A stretch of DNA of 64,000 bases from Elephas maximus indicus (Eukaryota; Chordata; Mammalia; Proboscidea; Elephantidae): contig NC_064822.1 in NCBI RefSeq assembly GCF_024166365.1, forward strand, positions 149,984,823 through 150,048,822, written 5' to 3'. Position 1 is the stretch's first letter. Each line of letters opens with the position of its first letter. A program made the position numbers and the translations under genes. The notes beneath the pieces were generated by a model, which was given only the letters and a program-made list of their open reading frames with translations, did no database searches and was not told where the DNA came from. Positions 11,376-20,837 of the stretch are shown in pieces.

Positions 11376-12262
11376 TATAGTTGTTTCAATTCCGACTCAT
11401 AGCAACCGTATGCACAACAGAACAAAACACTGCCTGGTCCTGTGCCATCCTCAGTAACTGTTGTTATGCTTGAGCTCATTGTTGCAGCCACCTTGTCAAT
11501 CCATCTTGTTGAGGATCTTCCTCTTTTTCCCTGACCCTCTGCTTCACCAACCATGATGTTCTTCTTTCTACAGGGACTGATCCCTCCTGATAACAGGTTC
11601 CAAGTATGTGAGATGTATTCTCTTTATCCTTGCTTCTGAGGAGCATTCTAGCTGTACTTCTTCCAAGACAGATTTGTTCGTTCTTTTGGCATTCCATGGT
11701 ATATTCAATATTCTTTGCCAACACCACAATTCAAAGGTGTCAATTCTTCTTCGGTCTTCTTATTTGCTGTCCAGCTTTCACGTTCATATGAGGCACTTGA
11801 AAACTCCATGGCTTGGGTCAGGTGCACCTTAATTTTCGAGGTGACATTTTTGCTTTTCAACACTTTAAAGAGGTCTTTTGCAACAGATTTGTGCAAAACA
11901 ACACGTCCTTTAATTTCTTGAATGCTGCTTTCATGGGGATTGACTATGGATTCAAGTAAAATGAAATCCTTGACAACTTCAATCTTTACTTTGTTTATTA
12001 TAATGCTGTGTATTGGTCCAGTTGTGAGGATTTTTGTTTTCTTTTTGTTGAGGTGTAGCCCATACTGAAGGCTATGGTCTTTGATCTTCATCAGTAGGTG
12101 TTTGAAGTTCTCTTCACTTTCGGCAAGCAAGGTTGTGTCATCTGCATACTGCAGGTTGTTAATAAGTCTTCTTCCAATCCTGATGCCATGATCTTTTTCA
12201 CATAGACCAGCTTCTTGGATTATTTGCTGAACGTACAGATTGAATAGGTATGGTGAAAGAAT
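11376..12262 (-). mobile_element. RTE LINE copy A, 3' part with reverse transcriptase remnant
   Basis: On the minus strand, one open frame of 192 codons (12283-11705) encodes the C-terminal part of an RTE reverse transcriptase. It contains 'ILSPYLFNLY', the catalytic box YADD in 'NLQYADDTTLLAESEE', and the thumb/C-terminal block 'LKIKDHSLQYGLHL'-like. The 3' region down to 'tcatagcaaccg' follows. The equivalent part of the full-length copy is 53010-53900. At about 12262 the sequence jumps to the RTE 5' region, so roughly 2 kb of the middle is missing. The element is dead: frame breaks occur downstream of the RT block. Confidence 0.9.
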
Positions 12263-12587
12263 GAAGGTCCCAAAAGGTCCCAAAAGCTTGACTCCAACTT
12301 GGAGCCTTCCAACCTGAATGGCACATCTTCTGTCACTATATCAGACAGTGTTTCACTGCCATTCATAAGGTTTTCACTGGCTGATTCTTCTCAGAAGTAG
12401 ACTGCCATGTCCTTCTTCTTAGTCTGTCTTAGAAGAAGGACACGGCAGTCTACTTCTGAGAAGTAGACACAGCTGAAACCTGTGTGCCATGGGTGACCCT
12501 GCTGGTATTTGAATACCGGTGGCATAGCTTCCAGCATCACAGAAACACACAAGACCCCACAGTATGACAAAGTGACAGACACGTGGG
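12263..12587 (-). mobile_element. RTE copy A, 5' part with inverted snap-back insert
   Basis: This part matches 55860-56217 of the full-length copy ('aatgaaggtccca', 'aagcttgactcca', 'gctggtatttgaatacc', 'cagacacgtgg'), again on the minus strand. A 10-bp block 'ggtcccaaaa' is duplicated at the deletion junction (about 12268-12287). A 33-bp inverted repeat (12387-12419 and 12431-12463) sits where the full-length copy has only one arm. Confidence 0.88.
12387..12463. repeat. 33-bp inverted repeat (hairpin), 11-nt loop
   Basis: The arm at 12387-12419 and the arm at 12431-12463 are reverse complements with 32 of 33 positions matching. The loop is 'tagtctgtctt'. The second arm is a copy of the first in the opposite strand sense, inserted in the RTE 5' region. 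The other RTE copies have only one arm. Confidence 0.9.
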
Positions 12588-12735
12588 GGAAAGACAGAAA
12601 TAAAAAAACAAAATGGATGTCAGAAGAGACTCTGAAACTTGCTCTTGAATGTCAAGCAGCTAAAGCAAAAGGAAGAAATGTTGAAGTAAAAGAACTGAAC
12701 AAAGATTTCAAAGGGTGGCTAGAGAAGGCAAACTG
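12588..12735 (+). mobile_element. RTE middle fragment, opposite orientation to copy A
   Basis: The plus strand encodes 'MSEETLKLALECQAAKAKGR' followed by 'NVEVKELNKDFKGW'. This is the RTE linker between endonuclease and reverse transcriptase, and matches the minus-strand frame 54983-54774 of the full-length copy. It lies within the segment deleted from copy A. It could be a displaced, inverted part of that insertion or a separate one. Confidence 0.85.
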
Positions 12736-12790
12736 ACAGACATTACTCTAGAATTTGTGGATGATATTAAAGGTTCTAGAGGTGGTCAAA

Positions 12791-13176
12791 GAGCCCTGGT
12801 GGCGCAGTGGTTAAAGGATTTGTCTGCTAACCAAAAAGTGGGTGGTTTGAACCTACCATCCACTCTGCAGGAGAGGTATGTGGTATGCTGCTTTCATAAA
12901 GATTACAGATTTGAAAACCCTATGGGGTAGTTCTACTCTGTCCTATAGGCTTGCCATGAGTCAGAACCGACTTGATGGCACACAACAAAAACAATATAAA
13001 GCCAAAAAAAAAAATAAGCCATTGCCCTCAAGTCGATTCCAACTCAGTGACCCTATAGGACAGAGTAGAACTACACCATTGGGTTTCCAAGGAGCAGTTG
13101 GTGGATTCAAACTTCCGACCTTTTGGTTAGCAGCTAAGCTTTTAACCACTGCACCACCAGGGCTCCAACAACAACA
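12791..13176 (+). mobile_element. Long-variant AfroSINE with a second SINE in its tail
   Basis: The outer SINE (12791 to about 13001) is the long form, with an extra internal segment 'gaggtatgtggtatgctgct ... aaagattacag' between the B box and 'aaaccctatgg'. Its tail 'cacacaacaaaaacaa' resumes as 'aacaacaacata' after 13167. The target duplication is 'agaggtggtcaaag' (12778-12791) against 'agaagtggtcaaag' (13178-13191), so it spans both SINEs and fixes the order of events. Confidence 0.9.
13002..13167 (-). mobile_element. AfroSINE-type SINE nested in the tail of another
   Basis: A full antisense copy runs from an A-rich tail (13002-13012) to the head 'accactgcaccaccagggctcc'-type end. It sits inside the tail of the SINE beginning at 12791 and is therefore younger. 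Confidence 0.92.
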
Positions 13177-13417
13177 TAGAAGTGGTCAAAGATAGGGTGA
13201 AAAATGAAAAAGTTATGTTGACTTTGAACAGGTTGATGAACAAGATGTTGAAAACCTCTTGAGATCTCATGCTGAGAAATTAACAACTACCACAGTTGCT
13301 GAAAAGAATGTATAACACTTGTTTGAAGTAGGTGTAAATAATGACAACTCTAAGAAGAAAACAGTCAAACCTCAGATGCCATCTAGATGTATGGGCCAAG
13401 TAGATATAATAAAAACC

Positions 13418-13482
13418 AAAAAAAAAAAAAAAAAAAAATCCAGTGCTGTCAAGTCAATTCTGACTCATAGCAAACCGTCATC
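13418..13482 (-). mobile_element. AfroSINE-type SINE tail fragment, antisense
   Basis: A 20-bp A run at 13419-13438 is followed by 'gctgtcaagtcaattctgac' and 'tcatagcaa', the antisense SINE 3' end. The rest of the SINE is absent, so this is a severely 5'-truncated insertion. Confidence 0.75.
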
Positions 13483-13539
13483 CTCAAATGTGGCACCCAT
13501 GATGAGAATTGCTTTTTAAAAATATGGCCTGATTTCTCT

Positions 13540-14030
13540 TTCTTAGACAGTTTAGGTTCACCAGGAAGCAGACAGCAAGGAAGAACTAGAAAAGCAATAG
13601 ATTTATTGAGAGAAACATCTGCAAAAGTAAAGGAGAAAGGGGCCAGGAATAGATGGGTACATTCTTCATATTGCAGTGCAGGTCTGACATCTATGAATGA
13701 AGAGGAGGAAAGAAAGAACGTAGTGTTAAAGACTCTCAGTTTGTACCAAAGCTCTGAGAAAATCTTGGCCAACTGATGGGGAACCACAGAGCAGAGATTA
13801 CCCTTAGTGTCATCCTGCACAGGTCAGAAATCTCCTGTCTCTGCTAAGTGCCCTTTCTGTTCTCAGTCATTGACTGGGAGCAGTATGAGGGTGTGTGGCT
13901 TTGGTGGTGGGAACATGGTGGATCCTGAAGGTTCAATAACTGGAGGCTTTCAGCTAACTAGATTCTTTGTTGAAGGGTGATCTGAGTAGTACATTCTCAC
14001 GTCTGTCACACTTCAGAATCATACAAGAAC
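13540..14030. other. No gene seen; possible old antisense LTR
   Basis: The stretch 'ttcaccaggaagcagacagc' followed by 'caatagatttattgagagaaa' looks like the antisense of an LTR or LINE 3' end with a poly(A) signal, but no termini are visible. The 123-codon minus-strand frame across it has no recognisable domain. Confidence 0.3.
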
Positions 14031-14045
14031 ATTTAAAGATATAAA

Positions 14046-14205
14046 TGAAAAACCAAAAACCAAACCCATTGCTGTCAAGTCGATTCCAACTCATAGCGAC
14101 CCTATAGGACAGAGTAGAATCACCCCATAGAATTTCCAAGGAGCGCCTGGTAGATTCGAACTGCTGACATTGCAGCCGTAGCTCTTAACCACTATCCCAA
14201 CAGCG
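14046..14205 (-). mobile_element. AfroSINE-type SINE, antisense
   Basis: This is a full-length antisense copy with the tail 'aaaaaccaaaaaccaaaccc' at the left. Target duplications 'tttaaagatataaa' (14032-14045) and 'tttaaggatataaa' (14206-14219) differ at one position. Confidence 0.95.
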
Positions 14206-14219
14206 TTTAAGGATATAAA

Positions 14220-16479
14220 CAGCAGGAGTGAAAACACATATTTATTTTGTAACAATTTTCATCCCAAAGCATTGTGCACCTTTCCTGAAGCTTCCTGGTC
14301 TGGAGTCTCTATAGCAGCAGCAGAATGACGTGAGACTTATGTCAATTCCTTTGAGTCTGATAGCTTACCTGAAGTTTTCTCTCCACCGCCCAACTTTTCT
14401 GCAGGTCACACTCAGAAATCCATGACCCTGACTGCTTCAGCAACACTCATTGCCTTCTCCCTCCTCAACTAGCTGCAATATTAATCTCATGGAATTAATA
14501 ATGGTCCACCACAGGAAATTGGTTTTTTTAATTATATTTTTGTTGAATCTACTCTTAATGAATTTTTGTTGTTCTATATTATTTATGGTATTTGTTGTAA
14601 TATAAATTTAATGGTACAACATGCAATGCATAGATGCTACTATTTAGAATGTAACTTTGTTAACAATATTTTAAGTACTTAATGTTTTATTGTGATAGTT
14701 TGATACTTTTATAGGTTTTTCACTAAGTTTTACCTACATTTTAAGAAATTAGTTTGGGATTTTATATTTGTGTGCAGTGTTTTATAATTTTCCCAACCAG
14801 TGTGTGTGGCGGGGGGTGGGGGGGGGGTAGATGGGAAGGAATGCCAGTACGTTTTTGAAGGTCTTTGGCAACTTGGAGGTCTCTAAGTTTTAGGAATCTT
14901 TGGCCTCAGGGTACATTTCAGGCTCCTTGACATCTCATAACTAGGAGGACCTCTGCCTCCTTCTCCAGTCAATCTAATCTACTACATCTCACATTTCCCA
15001 ATACTGAAGAGCTTGTAGTTACTTGAACGCATTATTCTGCTTCAGATTTCCATTTCTTCTTTCCATGACTTGAATGCTCCTTTTACTTCCGTCTTTCTCA
15101 ACCTGGTTAAATTACACACATGCTAAAGCCTCATCTTAATGATCATGTCTCCCATTTGGCTGCACGCCCTCCTTTGTTCCTTATAATCCGTAGATACCTG
15201 GTATATATTTATCCTGTCCCTTACTTTTGCTAAGGTCAAGAACAGGACTTCCTCTTAAGTTCTAAAGAACAAGAATGATTTAAAATGGTAGACATGCCAT
15301 ACTAAAAAAAAAAAAAAATCAAGCTTTTTTTTTAAGATGAAAAGGTTAATTACAAAACAAATTCTGCTCTTAAAAATCACTCTTACTGTGTTACAATTCT
15401 AAAAAGCTCTCATGTAGCTACAAAAAACTGCTGCTACTAATGTTCGCCTTTCCAATCTAAAGTATTTATCAAATGCATTAGAAAATATAAATCAATAGCA
15501 TTCGCATTTCTTTTATGATAACATGACAAAACTTATTAATGTATGATTGGTATCTAAAGTTCATTTGCTCCAAAAAGATTAATTACATAATCTTTTTCTC
15601 TGTAAATGACATATAAGTTAGCGATTTGAACTTCTACAGTTGTATTCATAAATTAAAAGAGCAACTTGGAGAGAACTGAAAGGTTTCTAATTAATACTTG
15701 CAAATGATCCTACCAATTTGTATGAGATCTCTGCTGTCCACTACAATTATCAATGTAAGGAAGAAAAAATACATTTTTAATTGGCAAAATGGCTTATTAG
15801 CATAAAACAACTCAACATATATTTTTCTATCTACACTGTCTCCCTTGTATTATACAATTAAAAATTCAAGAATACTCTTGTATTTTTCAAACTAATATAT
15901 TTCACTTTATATATTTAATCTGCTTATCTCACCTTTAGAATCATGTGGCAATGAATCTGACAAAGTGGATACTGGGATTCAATTAATCAGGAAACAAAGG
16001 ATACCCTAAAGCTGTTGTATACATGTCAGAATTGGCAAAATATCCACTTTCTACAAGCAAGAAGAAGTCATATTTCACAGTTATGATGCAATTACATTGT
16101 TATTTCACAGCTGTCAAAAGGCATAGTCTTGAAATATGACTTTTTAAACTACATACTGAAAAAAACTTTCTCTACATTTTAACTAAGCATATTTCAGAGA
16201 CCCTAAAAACACTGTAACTAGAATCACCTTAAATAGAAGAAGATGAGCTGCTAAACCTTTTTATAAGGTTTTCAACAGAACAAAAAATTCTACAATCTAG
16301 ATTTAATGAGTATCACAAAGCTTTATATCATATATAACACATACAGCAAGATTATAAAAGTATACTAACAAAGAAAAAGCTAAGGACTGCTCAGTATAAA
16401 GAAACAAATTTAGGACATAAGAAAAGATTATTTCTTTAAATTTTTATTTACAGTTCTCACATTTAGTTTAGACACAGTA
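14220..16479. other. Repeat-poor non-coding interval with a G-rich tract
   Basis: About 2.2 kb holds no recognisable recent repeat or exon. A G-rich tract at 14808-14835 has four or more GGG runs. A15 (15304-15318) and T8 runs occur. Otherwise I see nothing. Confidence 0.5.
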
Positions 16480-16490
16480 AAAATACATAT

Positions 16491-16659
16491 TTTAAAAAAA
16501 AAAAAAAACGGCCATCAAGTTGATTTCGACTCATCGCGGCCTTATAGAGCAGAGTAGAACTGCCCCATATGGTTTCCGAGAATGGCCCAGTGGATATGAA
16601 TTGCCAAACTTTTTAATTAGCAGACATAGCTCTTTACCACTACGCCACCAGGGTTTCCG
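16491..16659 (-). mobile_element. AfroSINE-type SINE, antisense
   Basis: This is a complete antisense copy with an A15 tail at 16494-16508. The perfect 11-bp target duplication 'aaaatacatat' lies at 16480-16490 and 16660-16670. It is diverged at several CpG sites. Confidence 0.94.
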
Positions 16660-16670
16660 AAAATACATAT

Positions 16671-17343
16671 AGAATACAAATAAAAACATATGTGAGGAAA
16701 CTGGCACAAAGGAATATGAATAGAATAATGAATGGGAATCAAGGTGATGAATTTAGCACACAAAATATATGCCATAACATCCTCTACAACTGCTAAAATT
16801 CAGCTGCAATTAGATAGGAAACTTAGGGAGCAGTGAGTATATGTTAATGAAGAAGGAACAACTCAGAAAAGGGGATGAAAATGGTTGCACAACTTGAACA
16901 ATATAATCAGTGTCACTGAATTGTACATGTAGAAGCTAATGAATTGGTGTATGTTTTTACTGTTTATATTCTGAACAACAACAAAATAAATAAAATTAAA
17001 TAACAACGAACAGAAAAAAGGGGGGCTGCAAATTAGACTTTGAATTTCTTAATGGACAATAGAGAGAAATATAATTAGATAAAATATTTGCAATGACCAT
17101 GGTATACCATAAGGCAATATTTCCTTGTTTTAAAATCTGATAGTAATAGTTCCAGTGGTTATTAAATGGACCGTTCTGTAATAAATGGATCACATCTTTC
17201 ATCATATACCTAAAATAAATAGCATGAGAATTTCAGAGGATATAAAAGCAAAACATAATATTGGGCTATACGCATTGAAAACATCATTTTTTGACAGACC
17301 AATGCAAGGCGTTTCAGCACTCTACCTTCGGATTTTTGAACAA
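16671..17343. other. No gene or clear repeat seen
   Basis: The part 16850-16990 ('gaatgggaatcaaggtgatg', 'tgtcactgaattgtacatgt') recalls the 3' UTR of old L1 elements, but only weakly. No coding signal is seen. Confidence 0.35.
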
Positions 17344-17356
17344 CCTTCTGTTTGAA

Positions 17357-17562
17357 AGGGAGCTCTGGTGGTGCAGTGGCACAGTGGTTAAGTGCTAGAC
17401 TGCTAACCAAAAGGTCAGCAGTTTGAATCCACAAACTGCTCTGTGGGAAAAAGATGTGGCAGTCTGCTTCTGTGAAGATTTGCAGACTTGGAAACCCTAT
17501 GGGGCAACTGTACTCTTACCTAAATGGTCTCTATAATCTGGAGTCAACCCAATGGCAGTGAA
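17357..17562 (+). mobile_element. Long-variant AfroSINE
   Basis: The head is partly duplicated ('gtggtgcagtggcacagtgg'). The internal extra segment 'gaaaaagatgtggcagtctg' is present. Target duplications 'cttctgtttgaaa' (17344-17356) and 'cttcctgtttgaaa' (17563-17576) flank it. Confidence 0.92.
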
Positions 17563-17572
17563 CTTCCTGTTT

Positions 17573-17603
17573 GAAAAACAAAAAAATCCTCACAACTGGA
17601 CAA
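17573..17603 (+). mobile_element. Small RTE fragment from the 3' half
   Basis: The text 'aaacaaaaaaatcctcacaa' continuing 'ctggac' matches the RTE segment just after the RT core, seen antisense at about 53660-53690 and 12015-12040. It directly precedes the RTE 5' end of copy B, forming a head-to-late-segment junction. Confidence 0.5.
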
Positions 17604-17607
17604 ATAA

Positions 17608-18226
17608 TTCACCACAAGTCTGTCAGTTTGTCCTACTGTGGTGGTTTCTGTGTTGCTGTGATACTGGAAGCTGTGCCACCGGTATTTCAAATACCAGCAG
17701 GGTCACCCATTATGGACAGGTTTCAGAAGAACTTCCAGACTGAGACTAATAAGAAGGACCCGGCCATCTACTTCTGAAAACCTGGCCAGTGAGAACCTTA
17801 AGAATAGCAGCAAAACAATATCTGATAAAAAAGCCAAGCCAAATCCTTTATCGTTGAGTCGATTCTGACTCACAGTGACCCTGTAGGACAGAACAGAACT
17901 GCCCCATAGAGTTTTCAAGGAGTGCATCGTGGATTCAAACTGCTGATCTTTTGGTTAGCAGCCATACCTCTTAACCACTGTGCAGTGCTGGAAATGAGCC
18001 CCTCCGGTTGGAAGAAGTCAAAATATGATTGGAGAGGAGCTGCTTCCTCAAAGTAGAGTTGAGCTTAATTATTTGGGTAGAGTAAAGCTTTCAGACCTTC
18101 ATTTGCTGAGGTTGCACGACTCAAAATGAAAAAAAAAAAAAACAGCTGCAAGCATCCTTAGTAATTGTAACATGGAACGTATCAAGTATGAACTACGAAA
18201 ACCGAAGTTGTCAAAAATAAAATGGA
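17608..18226 (+). mobile_element. RTE LINE copy B, 5' part
   Basis: This is the RTE 5' region in sense orientation: 'gtctgtcagtttgtcctact', 'gtggtttctgtgttgctgtg', 'cggtatttcaaataccagca'. It is the reverse complement of 55900-56217 of the full-length copy. A SINE interrupts it at 17830-17980. It reaches the start of the endonuclease domain, where the L1 has landed at 18226. The remainder continues at 25651. Confidence 0.9.
17830..17980 (-). mobile_element. AfroSINE-type SINE within RTE copy B
   Basis: An antisense copy runs from 'aagccaagccaaatccttta' to 'ttaaccactgtgc', with the 5' end of the head cut. The RTE sequence 'atatctgata' / 'agtgctggaaatgag' continues on either side. Confidence 0.88.
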
Positions 18227-19359
18227 GGAGGCGGGGCCAAGATGGCTGACTAGGTAGACGCTACCTTGGATCCCTCTTGCAACAAAGACTCGGAAAAACA
18301 AGTGAATCGATCACCTACATAACAATCTACAAACCCTGAACAACAAACACAGATTTAAAGAGTTGACCTGAATGACAGAGACAGAAAACGAACAAATACG
18401 GGGAAGCAGCGACTGTTTTCGGAGCCTGGAGCCAGCGTCCCAGTCAGGCGGCTTCATTAACATTGGAATTTCCTGAGCCAGAGAGAGAACGGCTCCGGCT
18501 CTGCAGCGGCTTTGCTTTTCCTTTTTTTTTTTTGGTCTTTTCCTAACCCATTCTTCCAGCCTGAGAGAAGCAACCACAAAAAATCCAGAGACCAAAAATC
18601 CTTCCCTAACTGGACTAAAAATACAGAACCAGCTCCAGCCAAGCATATATGATCAAAATCTTGGGCTTTCATCCTTACAGGGAACAAGGTGGCGGTTATA
18701 ATCCAAAGGCAGTTCTGATAGGGATCTGACTGCATTTTTTTTTTAGTGGATTTACTGGAAAAACAAATTTCCCAGGTCTGATACCTCTGCTTATTCAACA
18801 GAGCCCTAACTGACCCACAACAGGGAACTGAGGGCTGAAGCTCCCCCCAGACCACCTAGCCTCTTGCCTTAGGGGTCTAAGGAGGGTGACACCTACAAAT
18901 CAGTAGAGGTACTTACATTGGAGGCCTAAGGTACAGCTGCAGTGCCCTCCCACCAAGGTGCTATAGGAATAGAGACACACCTACCTATCTGACACTTGGG
19001 GGAAGCCTGTCAGCATCCTGCCCCCTCTGGAGTGTGAACCCCAGCTGCTAATAGAATCTGGTGCACACAACTATCACCACTACTTCCCAAGGTGGATAGG
19101 TGTTAGGGTGCAGCACACACTTGATGACCCAAAATCAGATTCTACTCAAGAATAGTGAATAGACTCAGGAATATATATCTCGCAACAGCCCAAACAAGCT
19201 GGTAATAGGTCATAAGTAAGTCCAGGGCTACAACAAACAAGACAGCACAATCTAGTAGCCCATCCATGTATATTGAAACAAAACAAAACAAGATAAGACT
19301 CAGTGATCAATTATAGAATAAACCACTACTATATCTTTTTTTTTTTTTATATCTTAGTG
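18227..19359 (+). promoter_or_regulatory. L1 5' UTR / internal promoter region
   Basis: The 1.1-kb leader lies between the L1 start and the ORF1 start codon at 19360. The motif 'caagatggc' at 18238-18246 matches the YY1 core found at the same place in other mammalian L1 5' ends, where it sets the transcription start. A T12 run lies at about 19337-19348. Promoter function is inferred from family knowledge. Confidence 0.7.
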
Positions 19360-20383
19360 ATGGCTCAGAGACAGCAGTCGATATCAAACCACATAAAGAA
19401 GCAGACCATGACAGCTTCTACAACCCCCCAAACAAAAGAATCAAAATCTTTCCCAAATGAGGATACAATCCTGGAATTATCAGATACAGAATATAAAAAA
19501 CTAATTTACAGAATGGACATCAGGGATGACCTCAGAAATGAAATAAGGCAAACCGCAGAAAAAGCCAAGGAACACACTGATAAAACTGTTGAAGAACTCA
19601 AAAAGATTATTCAAGAACCTAGTGGAAAAATTAATAAGTTGCAAGAATCCATAGAGAGACAGCATGCAGAAATCCAAAAGATTAACAATAAAATAACAGA
19701 ATTAGACAACGCACTAGGAAGTCAGAGGAGCAGACTCGAGCAATTAGAATGCAGACTGGGAAATCTGGAGGACCAGGGAATTAACACCAACATAGCTGAA
19801 AAAAAAATCAGATAAAAGAATTTAAAAAAATGAAGAAACCCTAAGAATCATGTAGGACTCTATCAAGACGGATAACTTGCGTGTGATTGGAGTCCCAGAA
19901 CAGGGAGGGAGGACAGAAAACACAGAGAGAATAGTTGAAGATCTGCTGACAGAAAACTTCCCTGACATCATGAAAGACGAAAGGATATCTACCCAAGATC
20001 CTCATCGAACCCCATTTAAGATTGATCCAAAAAGAAAAACACCAAGACATATTATCATCAAACTTGCGAAAACCAAAGATAAAGAGAAAATTTTAAAAGC
20101 AGCCAGGGATAAAAGAAAGGTCTCCTACAAGGGAGAATCAATAAGAATATGTTCAGACTACTCAGCAGAAACCATGCAGGCAAGAAGGCAATGGGATGAC
20201 ATATACAGAGCACTGAAGGAGAAAAACTGCCAGCCAAGGATCATATATCCAGCAAAACTCTCTCTGAAATATGAAGGCGAAATTAAGATATTTACAGATA
20301 AACACAAGCTTAGAGAATTTGCAAAAACCAAACCAAAGCTACAAGAAATACTAAAGGAAATTCTTTGGTCAGAAAACCAATAA
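19360..20383 (+). pseudogene. L1 ORF1p (RNA-binding chaperone), frameshifted
   Basis: ORF1p coats L1 RNA as trimers. The first part (19360-19815, start codon ATG at 19360 in 'gtgatggctcag') encodes an N-terminal tail and a long heptad-rich segment, for example 'ELKKIIQEPSGKINKLQESI' and 'KINNKITELDNALGSQRSRL', which fits the coiled-coil trimer domain. It stops at 19815 after an A run. The second part (19877-20383) lies in another frame. It encodes the RNA-recognition domain starting 'RVIGVPEQ' and the C-terminal domain ending 'LQEILKEILWSENQ'. Total length is about 340 residues, normal for the family. The break near 19805-19870 disables it. Confidence 0.9.
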
Positions 20384-20837
20384 TATCAGATACCAGCACA
20401 GCACAAGGTCACAAAACAGAACATCCTGATATCAACTCAAATAGGGAAATCACAAAAACAAATTAAGATTAATTAAAAAAAAAAAGCTCATAACAGGGAA
20501 TCATTGAAGTCAATACGTAAAAGATCACAATAATCAAAAAGAGGGACTAAATAGAGGTGGCATAGAACTGCCATATGGAGAGTGATACAAGGCGATATAG
20601 GATGATACAAGTTAGGTTTTTGCTTAGAAAAATAGGGGTAAGTATTAAGGTAACCACAAAGAGGTATAACAACTCCATAACTCAAAATAAAAGCCAAGAA
20701 AAATGTAACAACTCAACAAACATAAAGTCAAATACTATGAAAATGAGGATCTCACAATTTACAACGAAAAACGTCTCAGCACAAAAAAGTAAGTGGAAAA
20801 ATGAAATTGTCAACAACACACATAAAAAGGCATCAAA
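20384..20837 (+). other. L1 inter-ORF spacer
   Basis: The spacer between ORF1 and ORF2 is about 450 bp, much longer than the roughly 60 bp of human L1. It holds short frames without recognisable content, so it may be a real long spacer of this L1 lineage. Confidence 0.6.

Larger units (their letters stand above)
12740..13415 (+). mobile_element. Tigger/pogo-type DNA transposon remnant, interrupted by SINEs
   Basis: The two halves (about 12740-12790 and 13177-13415) flank the nested SINE pair. At 13220-13306 the plus strand translates to 'DFEQVDEQDVENLLRSHAEK', continuing LTTTT. This acidic 'DxxDVxxLLxSHxEELT' block is typical of the C-terminal part of Tigger-type transposases. Many stops on either side show it is long dead. 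The assignment rests on motif recognition; exact ends are not visible. It is the oldest layer here because SINEs have landed in it. Confidence 0.6.

Noticed and set aside
11269-11457. Frame of repeated Ile/Tyr/His residues as a gene
   Set aside because: It is a translation of the 12-bp AT microsatellite, whose period is a multiple of three.
11705-12283. A 192-codon minus-strand frame as a host gene
   Set aside because: It encodes RTE reverse transcriptase text with YADD and lies inside a truncated mobile element.
18311-18855. Minus-strand frames of 111 and 132 codons
   Set aside because: They are antisense frames in the L1 5' UTR. No homology to known antisense L1 products was recognised.
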